From Streptomyces iconiensis (GTDB lineage Bacteria; Actinomycetota; Actinomycetes; Streptomycetales; Streptomycetaceae), in NCBI RefSeq assembly GCF_028657195.3, contig NZ_JANCPR020000034.1, positions 40,759 to 104,758 of the forward strand: 64,000 nucleotides of DNA, given 5' to 3'. Below, one piece after another: positions 33,431 to 44,871 of the stretch (positions are counted from its first letter, which is position 1; each line of letters starts with the position of its first letter). The notes under the pieces were generated by a model. It saw only the letters and a list, made by a program, of their open reading frames with translations, did not search any database and had not been told where the DNA came from. Both the position numbers and the translations under genes were made by a program.

Positions 33431-34993
33431 TCACAGGGGGACGGCGACGCCCTCGCTCCAGGTCGCGTACGGCGCGAAGCCCCGGTGGCCGCACTCCCCG
33501 AACACCGTGACGGGGCCCTCTGCCGAGATCGCCACGAGCTTCCACAGCGTCCCCGGCGCCGTCCCTGGCGCCAGGGGTATCGCCAACTCGCCCTCCGACG
33601 AGACCAGTTGCCACTCCTTTCTCGCTCCGGCCGGTCGGCTGCCCGGCCCCGGCACCGGTCCTGGCCCGGACTCCGGCCCCGTCGTCGGCGGGACCGGCAC
33701 CACGTCTCGCAGCACATACGGCCACCCGTCCAGCCACGGGTCGTCGCGCAGTGCCTCGCCGTACGCGGTGAGCGCGTCCGGCACGTCGCCGCCGGGCGGC
33801 AGGAAGCCGGGGCGGGGAACCCCATGCCGTTCCCCCAGCGCGGCGCGCAGCGGGCGTACGCCCGGGTAGTACGCCAGATCCGCTTCCAGCGTCGTCCCCA
33901 CGGGCAGTGCCAGCTCGGGCGGGCGCCCCCCGGCGCCGTAGGAGAGGAGGAGCGCGATCCTGTCCGTCGCCCTGCCGTACAGCCATATGCGGCGTGCCGT
34001 CAGGCGCCCCTCGTCCGTGTCCCGCTGTGCGAGGACCAGCCACTCGTCCCGCATCCGCGCCTCGTCGTCGGCCAGCAGTTCGGCCGCCTCCACCGTCAGG
34101 CCCACCCGGGCCCTGACGGTTTCGGCCAGCGGACCCGGCAGTTCGTCGAGCCGCTGATAGCCGCGCGCCAGCATGTGCAGCAGCGCGCACTCCGCCAGCA
34201 GTCGCTCGGGCCAGCCCTCGCCCGAGCCGGGGACCGTCCCCAACTCCCGTATGCGCGCTGCCAGCCCTGGCACCTGTGCGTCGACCATGCGGGCCGCCAT
34301 TTCCTCCCACGGCGCGTATCCCGCCTGGTCGGTGCCGGCGAGGCCGCCGCGCAGCAGGTCCTCAAGCCGCTGTTCCAACTCCTCGGCCCCGCCTGCCATA
34401 CGTGCCGCGCGCTGCTCGGCACGCCTTCTCGCTGCCTCAGCTCGCGTGTCGGGAGTCCTCGTCGCTCCCTCCTCCGCGTCCGCTCCCGGTTGCTCGTCCT
34501 CGTCCCGGCCCGCGCGTGATCCCGTGCCCGTACGTGTGTCCGACCCCGCTTCCGCTCGCGTACCTGATCCCGACCCCGCCCCCGATCCTGTCGCCCGACC
34601 GGCAGTCACGCCCTGCCCGTTGACCTTGCGCTCGGCGCGCTGCCGCCTTCCGCTGATCCACTCGCCGGCCCACTCCGGAGGCTCCGAAGCCTCCGCGACC
34701 GCCACCTCGTCGCCCGCCCACAGGAGCAGCAGGCCCATCGCGTGTTTGCAGGGGAACTTCCTGCTCGGACAACTGCACCTGTATCCCGGCCCGTTACCCC
34801 CGTCCAGGTCGACCACGGTCTGATACGGCCTGCTGCCGCTGCCCTTGCACAGCCCCCAGACCGCCCCGCTGCCCGAACCCGCTTGCGTCCACGGGCCGGG
34901 CGCCGACAGCTTGCTTCCCGCTCGACGTGACGCCTCATCAGGCGCCAGCGCCCATACCTGCTCCGCCGTCCAGCGGACTGCCTGTCCACCCAT
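33431..34993 (-). CDS. SWIM zinc-finger protein
   Basis: The 520-residue protein has a SWIM zinc finger near residue 75 (CSCPSRKFPCKH, C-x-C-x6-C-x-H), followed by an Arg/Gly/Thr-rich low-complexity region (~residues 110-180) and a large helical domain (~residues 190-510). SWIM fingers bind DNA or proteins and occur in SWI2/SNF2 ATPases and MuDR transposases. The ATG at 34993 is seven bases after the -10 TACCGT of a damage-type promoter, and no ribosome site is present, so the mRNA should be leaderless, which supports this start. It is divergent from the MoxR-DUF5682-VWA operon, with a shared 12-bp inverted repeat between them. Confidence 0.9.
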   Translation of the reverse strand: MGGQAVRWTAEQVWALAPDEASRRAGSKLSAPGPWTQAGSGSGAVWGLCKGSGSRPYQTVVDLDGGNGPGYRCSCPSRKFPCKHAMGLLLLWAGDEVAVAEASEPPEWAGEWISGRRQRAERKVNGQGVTAGRATGSGAGSGSGTRAEAGSDTRTGTGSRAGRDEDEQPGADAEEGATRTPDTRAEAARRRAEQRAARMAGGAEELEQRLEDLLRGGLAGTDQAGYAPWEEMAARMVDAQVPGLAARIRELGTVPGSGEGWPERLLAECALLHMLARGYQRLDELPGPLAETVRARVGLTVEAAELLADDEARMRDEWLVLAQRDTDEGRLTARRIWLYGRATDRIALLLSYGAGGRPPELALPVGTTLEADLAYYPGVRPLRAALGERHGVPRPGFLPPGGDVPDALTAYGEALRDDPWLDGWPYVLRDVVPVPPTTGPESGPGPVPGPGSRPAGARKEWQLVSSEGELAIPLAPGTAPGTLWKLVAISAEGPVTVFGECGHRGFAPYATWSEGVAVPL

Positions 34994-35000
34994 GCAGAAA

Positions 35001-35023
35001 ACGGTAGGCGGCACCACTGACAA
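35001..35023 (-). promoter_or_regulatory. RecA-independent DNA-damage-type promoter of the SWIM gene
   Basis: On the minus strand TTGTCAGTG, eight bases, then TACCGT match TTGTCRGTG-N8-TANNNT exactly. The ATG is seven bases downstream. It mirrors the site at 35060-35082: the flanking CCACTGACAATC and GATTGTCAGTGG form a perfect 12-bp inverted repeat. Confidence 0.75.
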
Positions 35024-35059
35024 TCCCTCCCGGCCTGGCATCGCCGCAGGTCAGCGCGA

Positions 35060-35082
35060 TTGTCAGTGGCGGGGTGCAGAGT
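35060..35082 (+). promoter_or_regulatory. RecA-independent DNA-damage-type promoter of the MoxR operon
   Basis: TTGTCAGTG, eight bases, then CAGAGT match the damage-promoter consensus except for the first base of the -10 (C for T). The leader to the GTG start of the MoxR gene is about 70 bases and carries AAAGGGGGAG. Confidence 0.6.
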
Positions 35083-35155
35083 GGATGACGGATCGGCCGA
35101 GGCGGGGTTCGCGGCGGCCGGTTCGCCCTCATCAGTCCTGCGCAAAGGGGGAGTT

Positions 35156-36258
35156 GTGACCGATAGCCTTGCCGCGGAACCGGCGGCCGTACTGCGTCCG
35201 CATGCCGAGGACGCCTTCGCCGACGAGCTGAAGGTGCTCGCCGCCGTCGACGACAGGCCGCGCCCCGAGCGCTGGCGCCTGTCACCGTGGGCCGTCGCCA
35301 CGTATCTCCTCGGCGGCGAGCTGCCCGGGGGGCAGGTCATCACGCCCAAGTACATCGGGCCGCGCCGCATCGTCGAGGTGGCCATCAGCACCCTCGCGAC
35401 GGACCGTGCGCTGCTGCTGCTCGGGGTGCCTGGCACGGCCAAGACATGGGTGTCCGAGCACCTGGCTGCGGCCGTCAGCGGCGACTCGACGCTGCTCGTC
35501 CAGGGCACGGCGGGTACGGCCGAGGAGTCGATCCGCTACGGATGGAACTACGCACAGTTGCTCGCCCAGGGCCCCAGTCGCGAGGCGCTGGTGCCCAGCC
35601 CGGTGATGCGCGCGATGGCGGAGGGCATGACGGCGCGGGTCGAGGAGCTGACCCGTATCCCGGCCGACGTACAGGACACGTTGATCACCGTGCTGTCCGA
35701 AAAGACGCTGCCGATACCGGAGTTGGGCCAGGAGGTGCAGGCCGTCGGCGGCTTCAACCTCATCGCGACGGCCAACAATCGCGACAGGGGCGTCAACGAA
35801 CTGTCCAGCGCGCTGCGCCGCCGGTTCAACACCGTTGTGCTGCCGCTGCCCGAGACGGCGGAGGCGGAGGTGGAGATTGTCGCGCGCCGCGTGGACCAGC
35901 TCGGCCGCTCGCTCGACCTGCCGCCCGCTCCGGAGGGCTTCGACGAGATCCGGCGCGTCGTCACGGTCTTCCGCGAGCTGCGGGACGGCGTCACCGACGA
36001 CGGACGTACGAAGGTCAAGTCCCCCTCGGGGACGCTCTCCACGGCCGAGGCCATCTCCGTCGTCACGGGCGGCCTCGCACTGGCCGCGCACTTCGGGGAC
36101 GGCGTCCTGCGGGCCGGCGACGTCGCCGCCGGAATCCTCGGAGCCGTCGTACGCGACCCGTCCTCCGACCGCGTGGTGTGGCAGGAGTATCTGGAGGCCG
36201 TGGTGCGCGAGCGCGAGGGCTGGAAGGACTTCTACCGCGCCTGCCGAGAGGTGTCGGT

Positions 36259-36262
<4 letters not shown>
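35156..36262 (+). CDS. MoxR-type AAA+ ATPase
   Basis: The 368-residue ATPase has Walker A GVPGTAKTW (residues ~90-98), a Walker B/sensor region (ADVQDTLITVLSEKTLP, then FNLIATANNRDRGVNELSSA with sensor 1 Asn) and the arginine-finger stretch LRRRFNTVVLPLP. MoxR ATPases act as chaperones together with a VWA protein encoded alongside, as here. The GTG at 35156 follows AAAGGGGGAG. Its stop overlaps the ATG of the DUF5682 gene by four bases, so the three genes are translationally coupled. Confidence 0.95.
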
Positions 36263-39278
<3,016 letters not shown>

Positions 39279-39282
<4 letters not shown>

Positions 39283-40418
39283 GCGGGACACCTGTGGCGG
39301 GCGGGACCCAGGACGCCGCCGACGAGCGGCTACGGCGCTGGCGGTTGGTGCTCGGCGGCGGGGAAGCGGACGGTACGGGCTGCGAACTGGGCGCGTCGGA
39401 CGGCGGCATGGACCGCACGCTCGACGCCGTATACGGCGGCGGACTGGGCGCCTCCGCGCCCCATGTCTCCCGCTGGCTCGGCGACATCCGTACGTACTTC
39501 CCCAGCTCGGTCGTACAGGTGATGCAGCGCGACGCCATCGACCGCCTCGGCCTGGCCTCGCTGCTACTGGAACCGGAGATGCTGGAGGCCGTCGAACCGG
39601 ACGTCCACCTCGTCGGCACGCTGCTGTCGCTCAACAAGGCGATGCCGGAGACCAGCAGGGAGACCGCCCGCGCGGTGGTGCGCAAGGTGGTCGACCAGTT
39701 GGAGAAGCGGCTGACCAGCCGCACGCGTTCGGCGCTCACGGGGGCGCTCGACCGCTCGGCGAAGGTCAGCCGTCCCCGGCACCGCGACATCGACTGGAAC
39801 CGCACGATCCGGGCCAACCTCAAGAACTACCTGCCCGAGTACGGCACCGTCGTGCCCGAACGGCTGATCGGGTACGGGCGTGCGGCCCAGTCCGTGAAGA
39901 AGGACGTCATCCTCTGCATCGACCAGTCGGGATCCATGGCGTCCTCCGTCGTCTACGCCTCGGTCTTCGGCGCCGTCCTCGCCTCCATGCGGACCCTCGA
40001 CACCCGGCTCGTCGTCTTCGACACCAGCGTCGTCGACCTGACCGACGACCTCGACGACCCCGTCGACGTGCTCTTCGGTACCCAGCTCGGCGGCGGTACG
40101 GACATCAACCGCGCCCTCGCCTACTGCCAGTCGCGCATCAGCCGGCCCGCCGAGACGATCGTCGTCCTCATCAGCGACCTCTACGAAGGCGGGATACGCG
40201 ACGAGATGCTGAAGCGGGTCGCCGCCATGAAGGGTGCCGGCGTGCAGTTCGTCACCCTCCTCGCCCTCTCCGACGAGGGTGCACCCTCCTACGACCGGGA
40301 CCACGCCAGCGCGCTCGCCGCGCTGGGCGCCCCCGCGTTCGCCTGCACCCCCGACCACTTCCCCGAGGTCATGGCAGCCGCGATAGAAAAACGCCCCCTC
40401 CCGCCACCACCCGAGTAA
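39279..40418 (+). CDS. VWA-domain protein, partner of the MoxR ATPase
   Basis: The 379-residue protein has a helical N-terminal half and a C-terminal von Willebrand A domain with the MIDAS metal site D-x-S-x-S in CIDQSGSMASSVVYAS, the Thr of LGGGTDINRAL and the Asp of VVLISDLYEGG. In MoxR-VWA systems the VWA protein binds the client or cofactor-bearing target while the ATPase remodels it. The ATG overlaps the stop of the DUF5682 gene (ATGA). There is no signal peptide. It ends the operon; no clear terminator is visible directly after it. Confidence 0.95.
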
Positions 40419-40915
40419 CTCCCACCCGCGAGGTGCGTGGCCGCATCGAGACCCCGAGCCGGTGGACGGCCCCGCCCCTTCCGCCGTACTGGTCCGCCGT
40501 ACTGGTCCGCCGTACCGGTGGGAAGGGCCCGCTCCCTTCCCACCGCGTCGGTGACGTACCCGCGCCGCTGGTCCGGCGGTGCCGTGTGCGTTTTCCGTGC
40601 GGATGGGTGCCGCCGGACTCCCGCCGTCCCGGGTGAGCACCGTTGCTGAGGGAAGCGGCTGAGGGAAGGGTGTGAGCGTTGGCCGCCCCGGCGGAGCGGG
40701 GGCGGTCGGCCCCCGCGCGAGGTGGGGGCAGGGCGGGGCCCGGGGCGTGCTGTGACCGGTCTCACCGCGTTCGTGTGAGCTGCAATTTAGGCAGCGCACG
40801 TACGCAGAGCTAACCTGCAAGGCGGACATGCCGCGTGCACGGTGGACGCCGCGGCCCTGCGGCACGCCCACGCTGACATCGACCGCGATACCACTGATTA
40901 AGGGGACGGACGCGC
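40419..40915. other. Intergenic region before sucC
   Basis: No gene is apparent. Around 40490-40520 the short unit CCGCCGTACTGGT is repeated about three times. A weak sucC promoter candidate is TAACCT at 40811-40816 with a poor -35, which would give a ~100-base leader ending in AAGGGGACGG before the GTG start. Confidence 0.45.
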
Positions 40916-42100
40916 GTGGACCTGTTCGAGTACCAGGCGAGGGACATCTTCGCCAAGCATGACGTACCGGTGCTGGCCGGTGAGGTCATCGAGACGCCCG
41001 AGGCGGCGCGCGAGGTGACCGAGCGACTCGGCGGCCGTGCGGTCGTCAAGGCGCAGGTCAAGACCGGCGGCCGTGGCAAGGCCGGTGGCGTGAAGCTGGC
41101 CTCCGACCCGGCGGACGCGGTCGAGAAGGCCGGCCAGATTCTGGGCATGGACATCAAGGGCCACACGGTCCAGAGGGTGATGCTCGCCCAGACCGCCGAC
41201 ATCGCGGAGGAGTACTACGTCTCCTTCCTCCTCGACCGCACCAACCGCACCTTCCTGGCGATGGCCTCCGTCGAGGGCGGTGTCGAGATCGAGGAGGTCG
41301 CGGCCACCAAGCCCGAGGCGCTGGCCAAGATCCCGGTCGACGCCATCGAGGGTGTGACCGAGGCGAAGGCCCGTGAGATCGCGGAGGCGGCGAAGTTCCC
41401 CGCCGAGCTGATCGACCAGATCGCCAATGTCCTCATCAAGCTGTGGGACGTCTTCATCAAGGAAGACGCGCTGCTGGTCGAGGTGAACCCGCTGGTCAAG
41501 ACCGGCGAGGGCAAGGTCATCGCGCTGGACGGCAAGGTCTCGCTGGACGAGAACGCCGACTTCCGCCAGCCCGACCACGAGGCGCTTGAGGCTGCTGACA
41601 ACCAGTCCGGGGCCGCGGCGGAGCTGGAGGCGGCGGCCAAGGCCAAGGGCCTCAACTACGTGAAGCTCGACGGCCAGGTCGGCATCATCGGCAACGGCGC
41701 GGGCCTGGTCATGTCCACCCTCGACGTGGTGGCCTACGCGGGCGAGAAGCACAGCAACGTCAAGCCGGCCAACTTCCTCGACATCGGTGGCGGCGCCTCC
41801 GCCGAGGTGATGGCCAACGGCCTGGAGATCATCCTCGGCGACCCGGACGTCAAGTCCGTCTTCGTGAACGTCTTCGGCGGCATCACCGCCTGTGACGCGG
41901 TCGCCAACGGCATCGTGCAGGCGATGGAGCTGCTCAAGTCCAAGGGCGAGGACGTCAACAAGCCCCTGGTCGTGCGTCTCGACGGCAACAACGCCGAGCT
42001 GGGCCGCAAGATCCTCACGGATGCAGCCCACCCGCTCGTGCAGCAGGTGGACACCATGGACGGCGCGGCCGACAAGGCCGCCGAGCTGGCCGCCAAGTAA
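40916..42100 (+). CDS. sucC: Succinyl-CoA synthetase beta subunit
   Basis: The 394-residue ADP/GDP-forming subunit has the ATP-grasp domain from the start (DLFEYQARDIFAKHDVPVLA; VVKAQVKTGGRGKAGGVKLA), the LLVEVNPLV strand and the C-terminal ligase domain NGAGLVMSTLDVV and NFLDIGGGASAEVM. With SucD it makes ATP or GTP from succinyl-CoA in the TCA cycle. It starts with GTG after AAGGGGACGG and is followed 35 bp later by sucD. Confidence 0.98.
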   Translation: MDLFEYQARDIFAKHDVPVLAGEVIETPEAAREVTERLGGRAVVKAQVKTGGRGKAGGVKLASDPADAVEKAGQILGMDIKGHTVQRVMLAQTADIAEEYYVSFLLDRTNRTFLAMASVEGGVEIEEVAATKPEALAKIPVDAIEGVTEAKAREIAEAAKFPAELIDQIANVLIKLWDVFIKEDALLVEVNPLVKTGEGKVIALDGKVSLDENADFRQPDHEALEAADNQSGAAAELEAAAKAKGLNYVKLDGQVGIIGNGAGLVMSTLDVVAYAGEKHSNVKPANFLDIGGGASAEVMANGLEIILGDPDVKSVFVNVFGGITACDAVANGIVQAMELLKSKGEDVNKPLVVRLDGNNAELGRKILTDAAHPLVQQVDTMDGAADKAAELAAK

Positions 42101-42135
42101 GCCCGGACGAGACCGAACGAGGACATCGACACACC

Positions 42136-43020
42136 ATGGCTATCTTCCTCAACAAGGAGAGCAAGGTCATCGTCCAGGGGATGACCGGCTCGGAGGGCCA
42201 GAAGCACACCAAGCGCATGCTGGCCTCCGGCACCAACATCGTCGGCGGCGTGAACCCCCGTAAGGCGGGCACGACCGTGGACTTCGACGGGACCGAGGTC
42301 CCGGTCTTCGGCGGCGTCAAGGAGGCCATGGAGGCCACCGGCGCCGACGTCACGGTGATCTTCGTACCCCCGAAGTTCAGCAAGGACGCCGTCGTCGAGG
42401 CGATCGACGCGGGCATCGGCCTGGCTGTCGTGATCACCGAGGGCATCGCCGTCCACGACACCGCGTACTTCTGGGACTACGCCTCCCAGAAGGGCAACAA
42501 GACGCGGATCGTCGGCCCGAACTGCCCGGGTCTGATCACCCCCGGCCAGTCGAACGCCGGCATCATCCCGGCCGACATCACCAAGCCGGGCCGTATCGGC
42601 CTGGTCTCGAAGTCGGGCACGTTGACGTACCAGATGATGTACGAGCTGCGTGACATCGGCTTCTCGACCTGCGTCGGCATCGGCGGTGACCCGGTCATCG
42701 GCACCACGCACATCGACGCGCTCAAGGCGTTCGAGGCCGACCCGGAGACCGACCTGATCGTGATGATCGGCGAGATCGGCGGCGACGCCGAGGAGCGTGC
42801 GGCCGACTTCATCAAGGAGAACGTCACGAAGCCGGTCGTCGGCTACGTCGCGGGCTTCACGGCGCCCGAGGGCAAGACGATGGGCCACGCAGGCGCCATC
42901 GTCTCCGGCTCCTCCGGCACCGCGGAGGCGAAGAAGGAGGCCCTGGAGGCCGCGGGCGTGAAGGTCGGCAAGACCCCGTCCGAGACCGCACGCCTCGCGC
43001 GCGAGCGCCTCAACGGCTGA
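42136..43020 (+). CDS. sucD: Succinyl-CoA synthetase alpha subunit
   Basis: The 294-residue subunit has the CoA-binding Rossmann domain (VIVQGMTGSEGQKHTKRML; GGVNPRKAG) and the phosphohistidine in MGHAGAIVSGSSGTAEAK. It lies 35 bp after sucC and forms an operon with it. The last 13 bases of the gene, CCTCAACGGCTGA, are repeated just after the stop (43028-43040), so the 3' end is partly duplicated. A perfect bidirectional terminator follows. Confidence 0.98.
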   Translation: MAIFLNKESKVIVQGMTGSEGQKHTKRMLASGTNIVGGVNPRKAGTTVDFDGTEVPVFGGVKEAMEATGADVTVIFVPPKFSKDAVVEAIDAGIGLAVVITEGIAVHDTAYFWDYASQKGNKTRIVGPNCPGLITPGQSNAGIIPADITKPGRIGLVSKSGTLTYQMMYELRDIGFSTCVGIGGDPVIGTTHIDALKAFEADPETDLIVMIGEIGGDAEERAADFIKENVTKPVVGYVAGFTAPEGKTMGHAGAIVSGSSGTAEAKKEALEAAGVKVGKTPSETARLARERLNG

Positions 43021-43040
43021 ACAACAGCCTCAACGGCTGA
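43008..43040. repeat. Duplication of the sucD stop region
   Basis: CCTCAACGGCTGA occurs at 43008-43020, where it ends sucD, and again at 43028-43040 after a 7-base spacer. Confidence 0.85.
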
Positions 43041-43070
43041 CCGCTGACGCTCTGTTCGAGCGCCGAGCGA

Positions 43071-43112
43071 GTTGACGGGCCCGCACCCGCGGAAGGGTGC
43101 GGGCCCGTCAAC
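43071..43112. terminator. Bidirectional terminator between sucD and the convergent gene
   Basis: GTTGACGGGCCCGCACCC (43071-43088) and its exact complement (43095-43112) flank a 6-base loop GCGGAA. The right arm overlaps the stop codon of the minus-strand gene at 43108. Confidence 0.85.
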
Positions 43113-44766
43113 GTTCGTATGCGGGGACTTCACGCGGCCCCTGGGCCCTGTGCGATCTCTGGCCACTGTGCGATCCCTGGCCTCTATGCGGCCCCTGTTC
43201 CTCCTGTGACCGCTGAGCGTCAGAAGACCCCCCGGACTGCTCGGCACCGCGCCCGCGGTGCGTCTCGCCGGACTTCTTGAAGTCCTTGAGGTGCATGCGG
43301 GCGTTGGTGGAGCGGAGCTGGGGGAGGTACGCGCGGCGGGTGGCCGCTGCCGGGTCTCCGGGACCTGGCAGCGCCAGGCCGGCCCGGCCGACGGGCGGGA
43401 GGCCGGCCTTCTCGGGGAGGATGCCGCCCGGACTGACGGCCGACGGGACTGCGGGCGGCACGGCGGCCGGGGCACTCGGCCCGGGCCCCGGCCTCGGCTG
43501 CTCGCGCCGGGGAGCGGCCGGGTCATCGGCCGTCACCAGCGTGAACACCGTCGCCGCCGTCACGGTCGCCGTCAGCCCCACCGAGGCGCGGGTCCAGCGC
43601 CGTGTGGTGTGTTCGCTGCCCCGCCGTACGAGTGGGGGCGGCGAGGTCCGTACGGGCTGCGCCGCCGCGAGTTCGCGCAGCCTGCGGGCGAGGAGGGCAC
43701 CCCGTTCGTCCTCTGCCGTATCCCGCAGCTCCGGCCAGTCCTGGGCGAGCGCGGCGCGCGCATGCGTGATCCGGCCGGCCGTCGCGCGGGTGCTGGCCTC
43801 GGTCTCCGCCGCGGTGTCGGGCAGGCTCAGTCCGATGCAGTCGAAGAGGACGAGAGCGGCGCGGTAGGAACGCGGCAGCTTCAACAGCGCGTCCAGCAGC
43901 GTCCTGTCCGCGGGCGGCCCCGCGTACGCCTCCGCCCGGCGCCGTCCGGGGAGCAGCTGGTGCCAGGGCGACAGTGCGTACCCGTACGCCGTCGCGCGTA
44001 CCCATCCCCCTGGGTCGCGGTCGGCGGCCACCTCGGGCCACCGCTCCCATGCCTGGTGGAACGCCCACTCCACCGCGCGTTCCGCCACCCGCCGGTGCCC
44101 GCACAGCAGGAAGGTCTGCCGCATCAGCGGCCGTGCGTGCAGCTCGTACAGCTGGTCGAACGCCTCGGTCGGGCTCTCCGGCGCGTCCGGCACGGGCGCG
44201 GGTGCCACCCGCGCGTGGGCCTCGTGCACTGAGGACTCGGCGTGCTCGGCGTATTCCCTGGACGCGCGCGCCGCGGGCGGTGCCGGGACCTTCGGCAGCT
44301 GCGTCTTCACGATGAAACGAGCGACGGGAGCCGATACCTCCGCTTCCTTCGCAGCCGCCTCCGCCTTCTTCGGAGTCGCCTCCGCCTTCTTCGGAGTCGC
44401 CTCCGCCTTCTTCGGGGTCGCCTCCGCTTCCTTCGGGGTCGACTCCGCCTTCTTGGGGGTCGCCTCAGCCTCCTTCCAGACGGGGTCCTTGGGCGCGAAC
44501 TCTCCCGGGGGCGGCTTCTCCGCTGCGGGCCTCTTGGCCGCCGTGGACATTCCTGACGCGGCGTCTGACCTGTTGCTGTGCTTACGACCTGACGGGGCGT
44601 CGGGTGTGCCCGCCTCCGCTCCCTTGGGTGCGGTGTTCTTCGCGGTGTTCTTCGCGGTGCCTTTCGTGGGCGCCTTCGTGGGCGACTTCGCGCGGCCGTG
44701 TGCGCCGCGCTTCGCGGTCTTCTTACGGGGTGTGCGCTTGTCGGAGCGGGGGCCGGGGGCTGTCAT
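43108..44766 (-). CDS. ECF-sigma-like membrane protein with Lys/Ala-rich N-terminal tail
   Basis: The 552-residue protein has four parts. Residues 1-150 are Lys/Ala/Pro/Thr-rich with KGTAKNTAKNTAPKG and about seven copies of the heptad KKAEATP, resembling histone H1-like tails. Residues ~195-350 look like an ECF sigma factor: a region-2-like block (FDQLYELHARPLMRQTFLLC, then VEWAFHQAWERWPEV) and a region-4-like block (LLKLPRSYRAALVLFDCIGL, SLPDTAAETEASTRATAGRI). A membrane helix follows (ASVGLTATVTAATVFTLVTA, ~residue 415), then a Pro-rich and finally a Ser/Gln/Arg/His-rich tail. A membrane-tethered sigma-like regulator is an inference; the region-2 promoter-melting residues are not clearly kept. 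Convergent with sucCD. Confidence 0.85.
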   Translation of the reverse strand: MTAPGPRSDKRTPRKKTAKRGAHGRAKSPTKAPTKGTAKNTAKNTAPKGAEAGTPDAPSGRKHSNRSDAASGMSTAAKRPAAEKPPPGEFAPKDPVWKEAEATPKKAESTPKEAEATPKKAEATPKKAEATPKKAEAAAKEAEVSAPVARFIVKTQLPKVPAPPAARASREYAEHAESSVHEAHARVAPAPVPDAPESPTEAFDQLYELHARPLMRQTFLLCGHRRVAERAVEWAFHQAWERWPEVAADRDPGGWVRATAYGYALSPWHQLLPGRRRAEAYAGPPADRTLLDALLKLPRSYRAALVLFDCIGLSLPDTAAETEASTRATAGRITHARAALAQDWPELRDTAEDERGALLARRLRELAAAQPVRTSPPPLVRRGSEHTTRRWTRASVGLTATVTAATVFTLVTADDPAAPRREQPRPGPGPSAPAAVPPAVPSAVSPGGILPEKAGLPPVGRAGLALPGPGDPAAATRRAYLPQLRSTNARMHLKDFKKSGETHRGRGAEQSGGSSDAQRSQEEQGPHRGQGSHSGQRSHRAQGPREVPAYER

Positions 44767-44871
44767 GCGGCGGCAAGTGTGGAGAAAAGGTGCATAACGC
44801 TTAGCTTGGGCGACACAGCGATGAATTGCCTGCTACCAGGGCGAAACGGGTGTTCTTGGCAGCATGACGGC

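Noticed and set aside
35287..36258. Upstream extension of the DUF5682 frame through the MoxR gene
   Set aside because: The frame is open only because of high GC; the overlapping MoxR frame has Walker motifs, and the ATG at 36259 couples with its stop.
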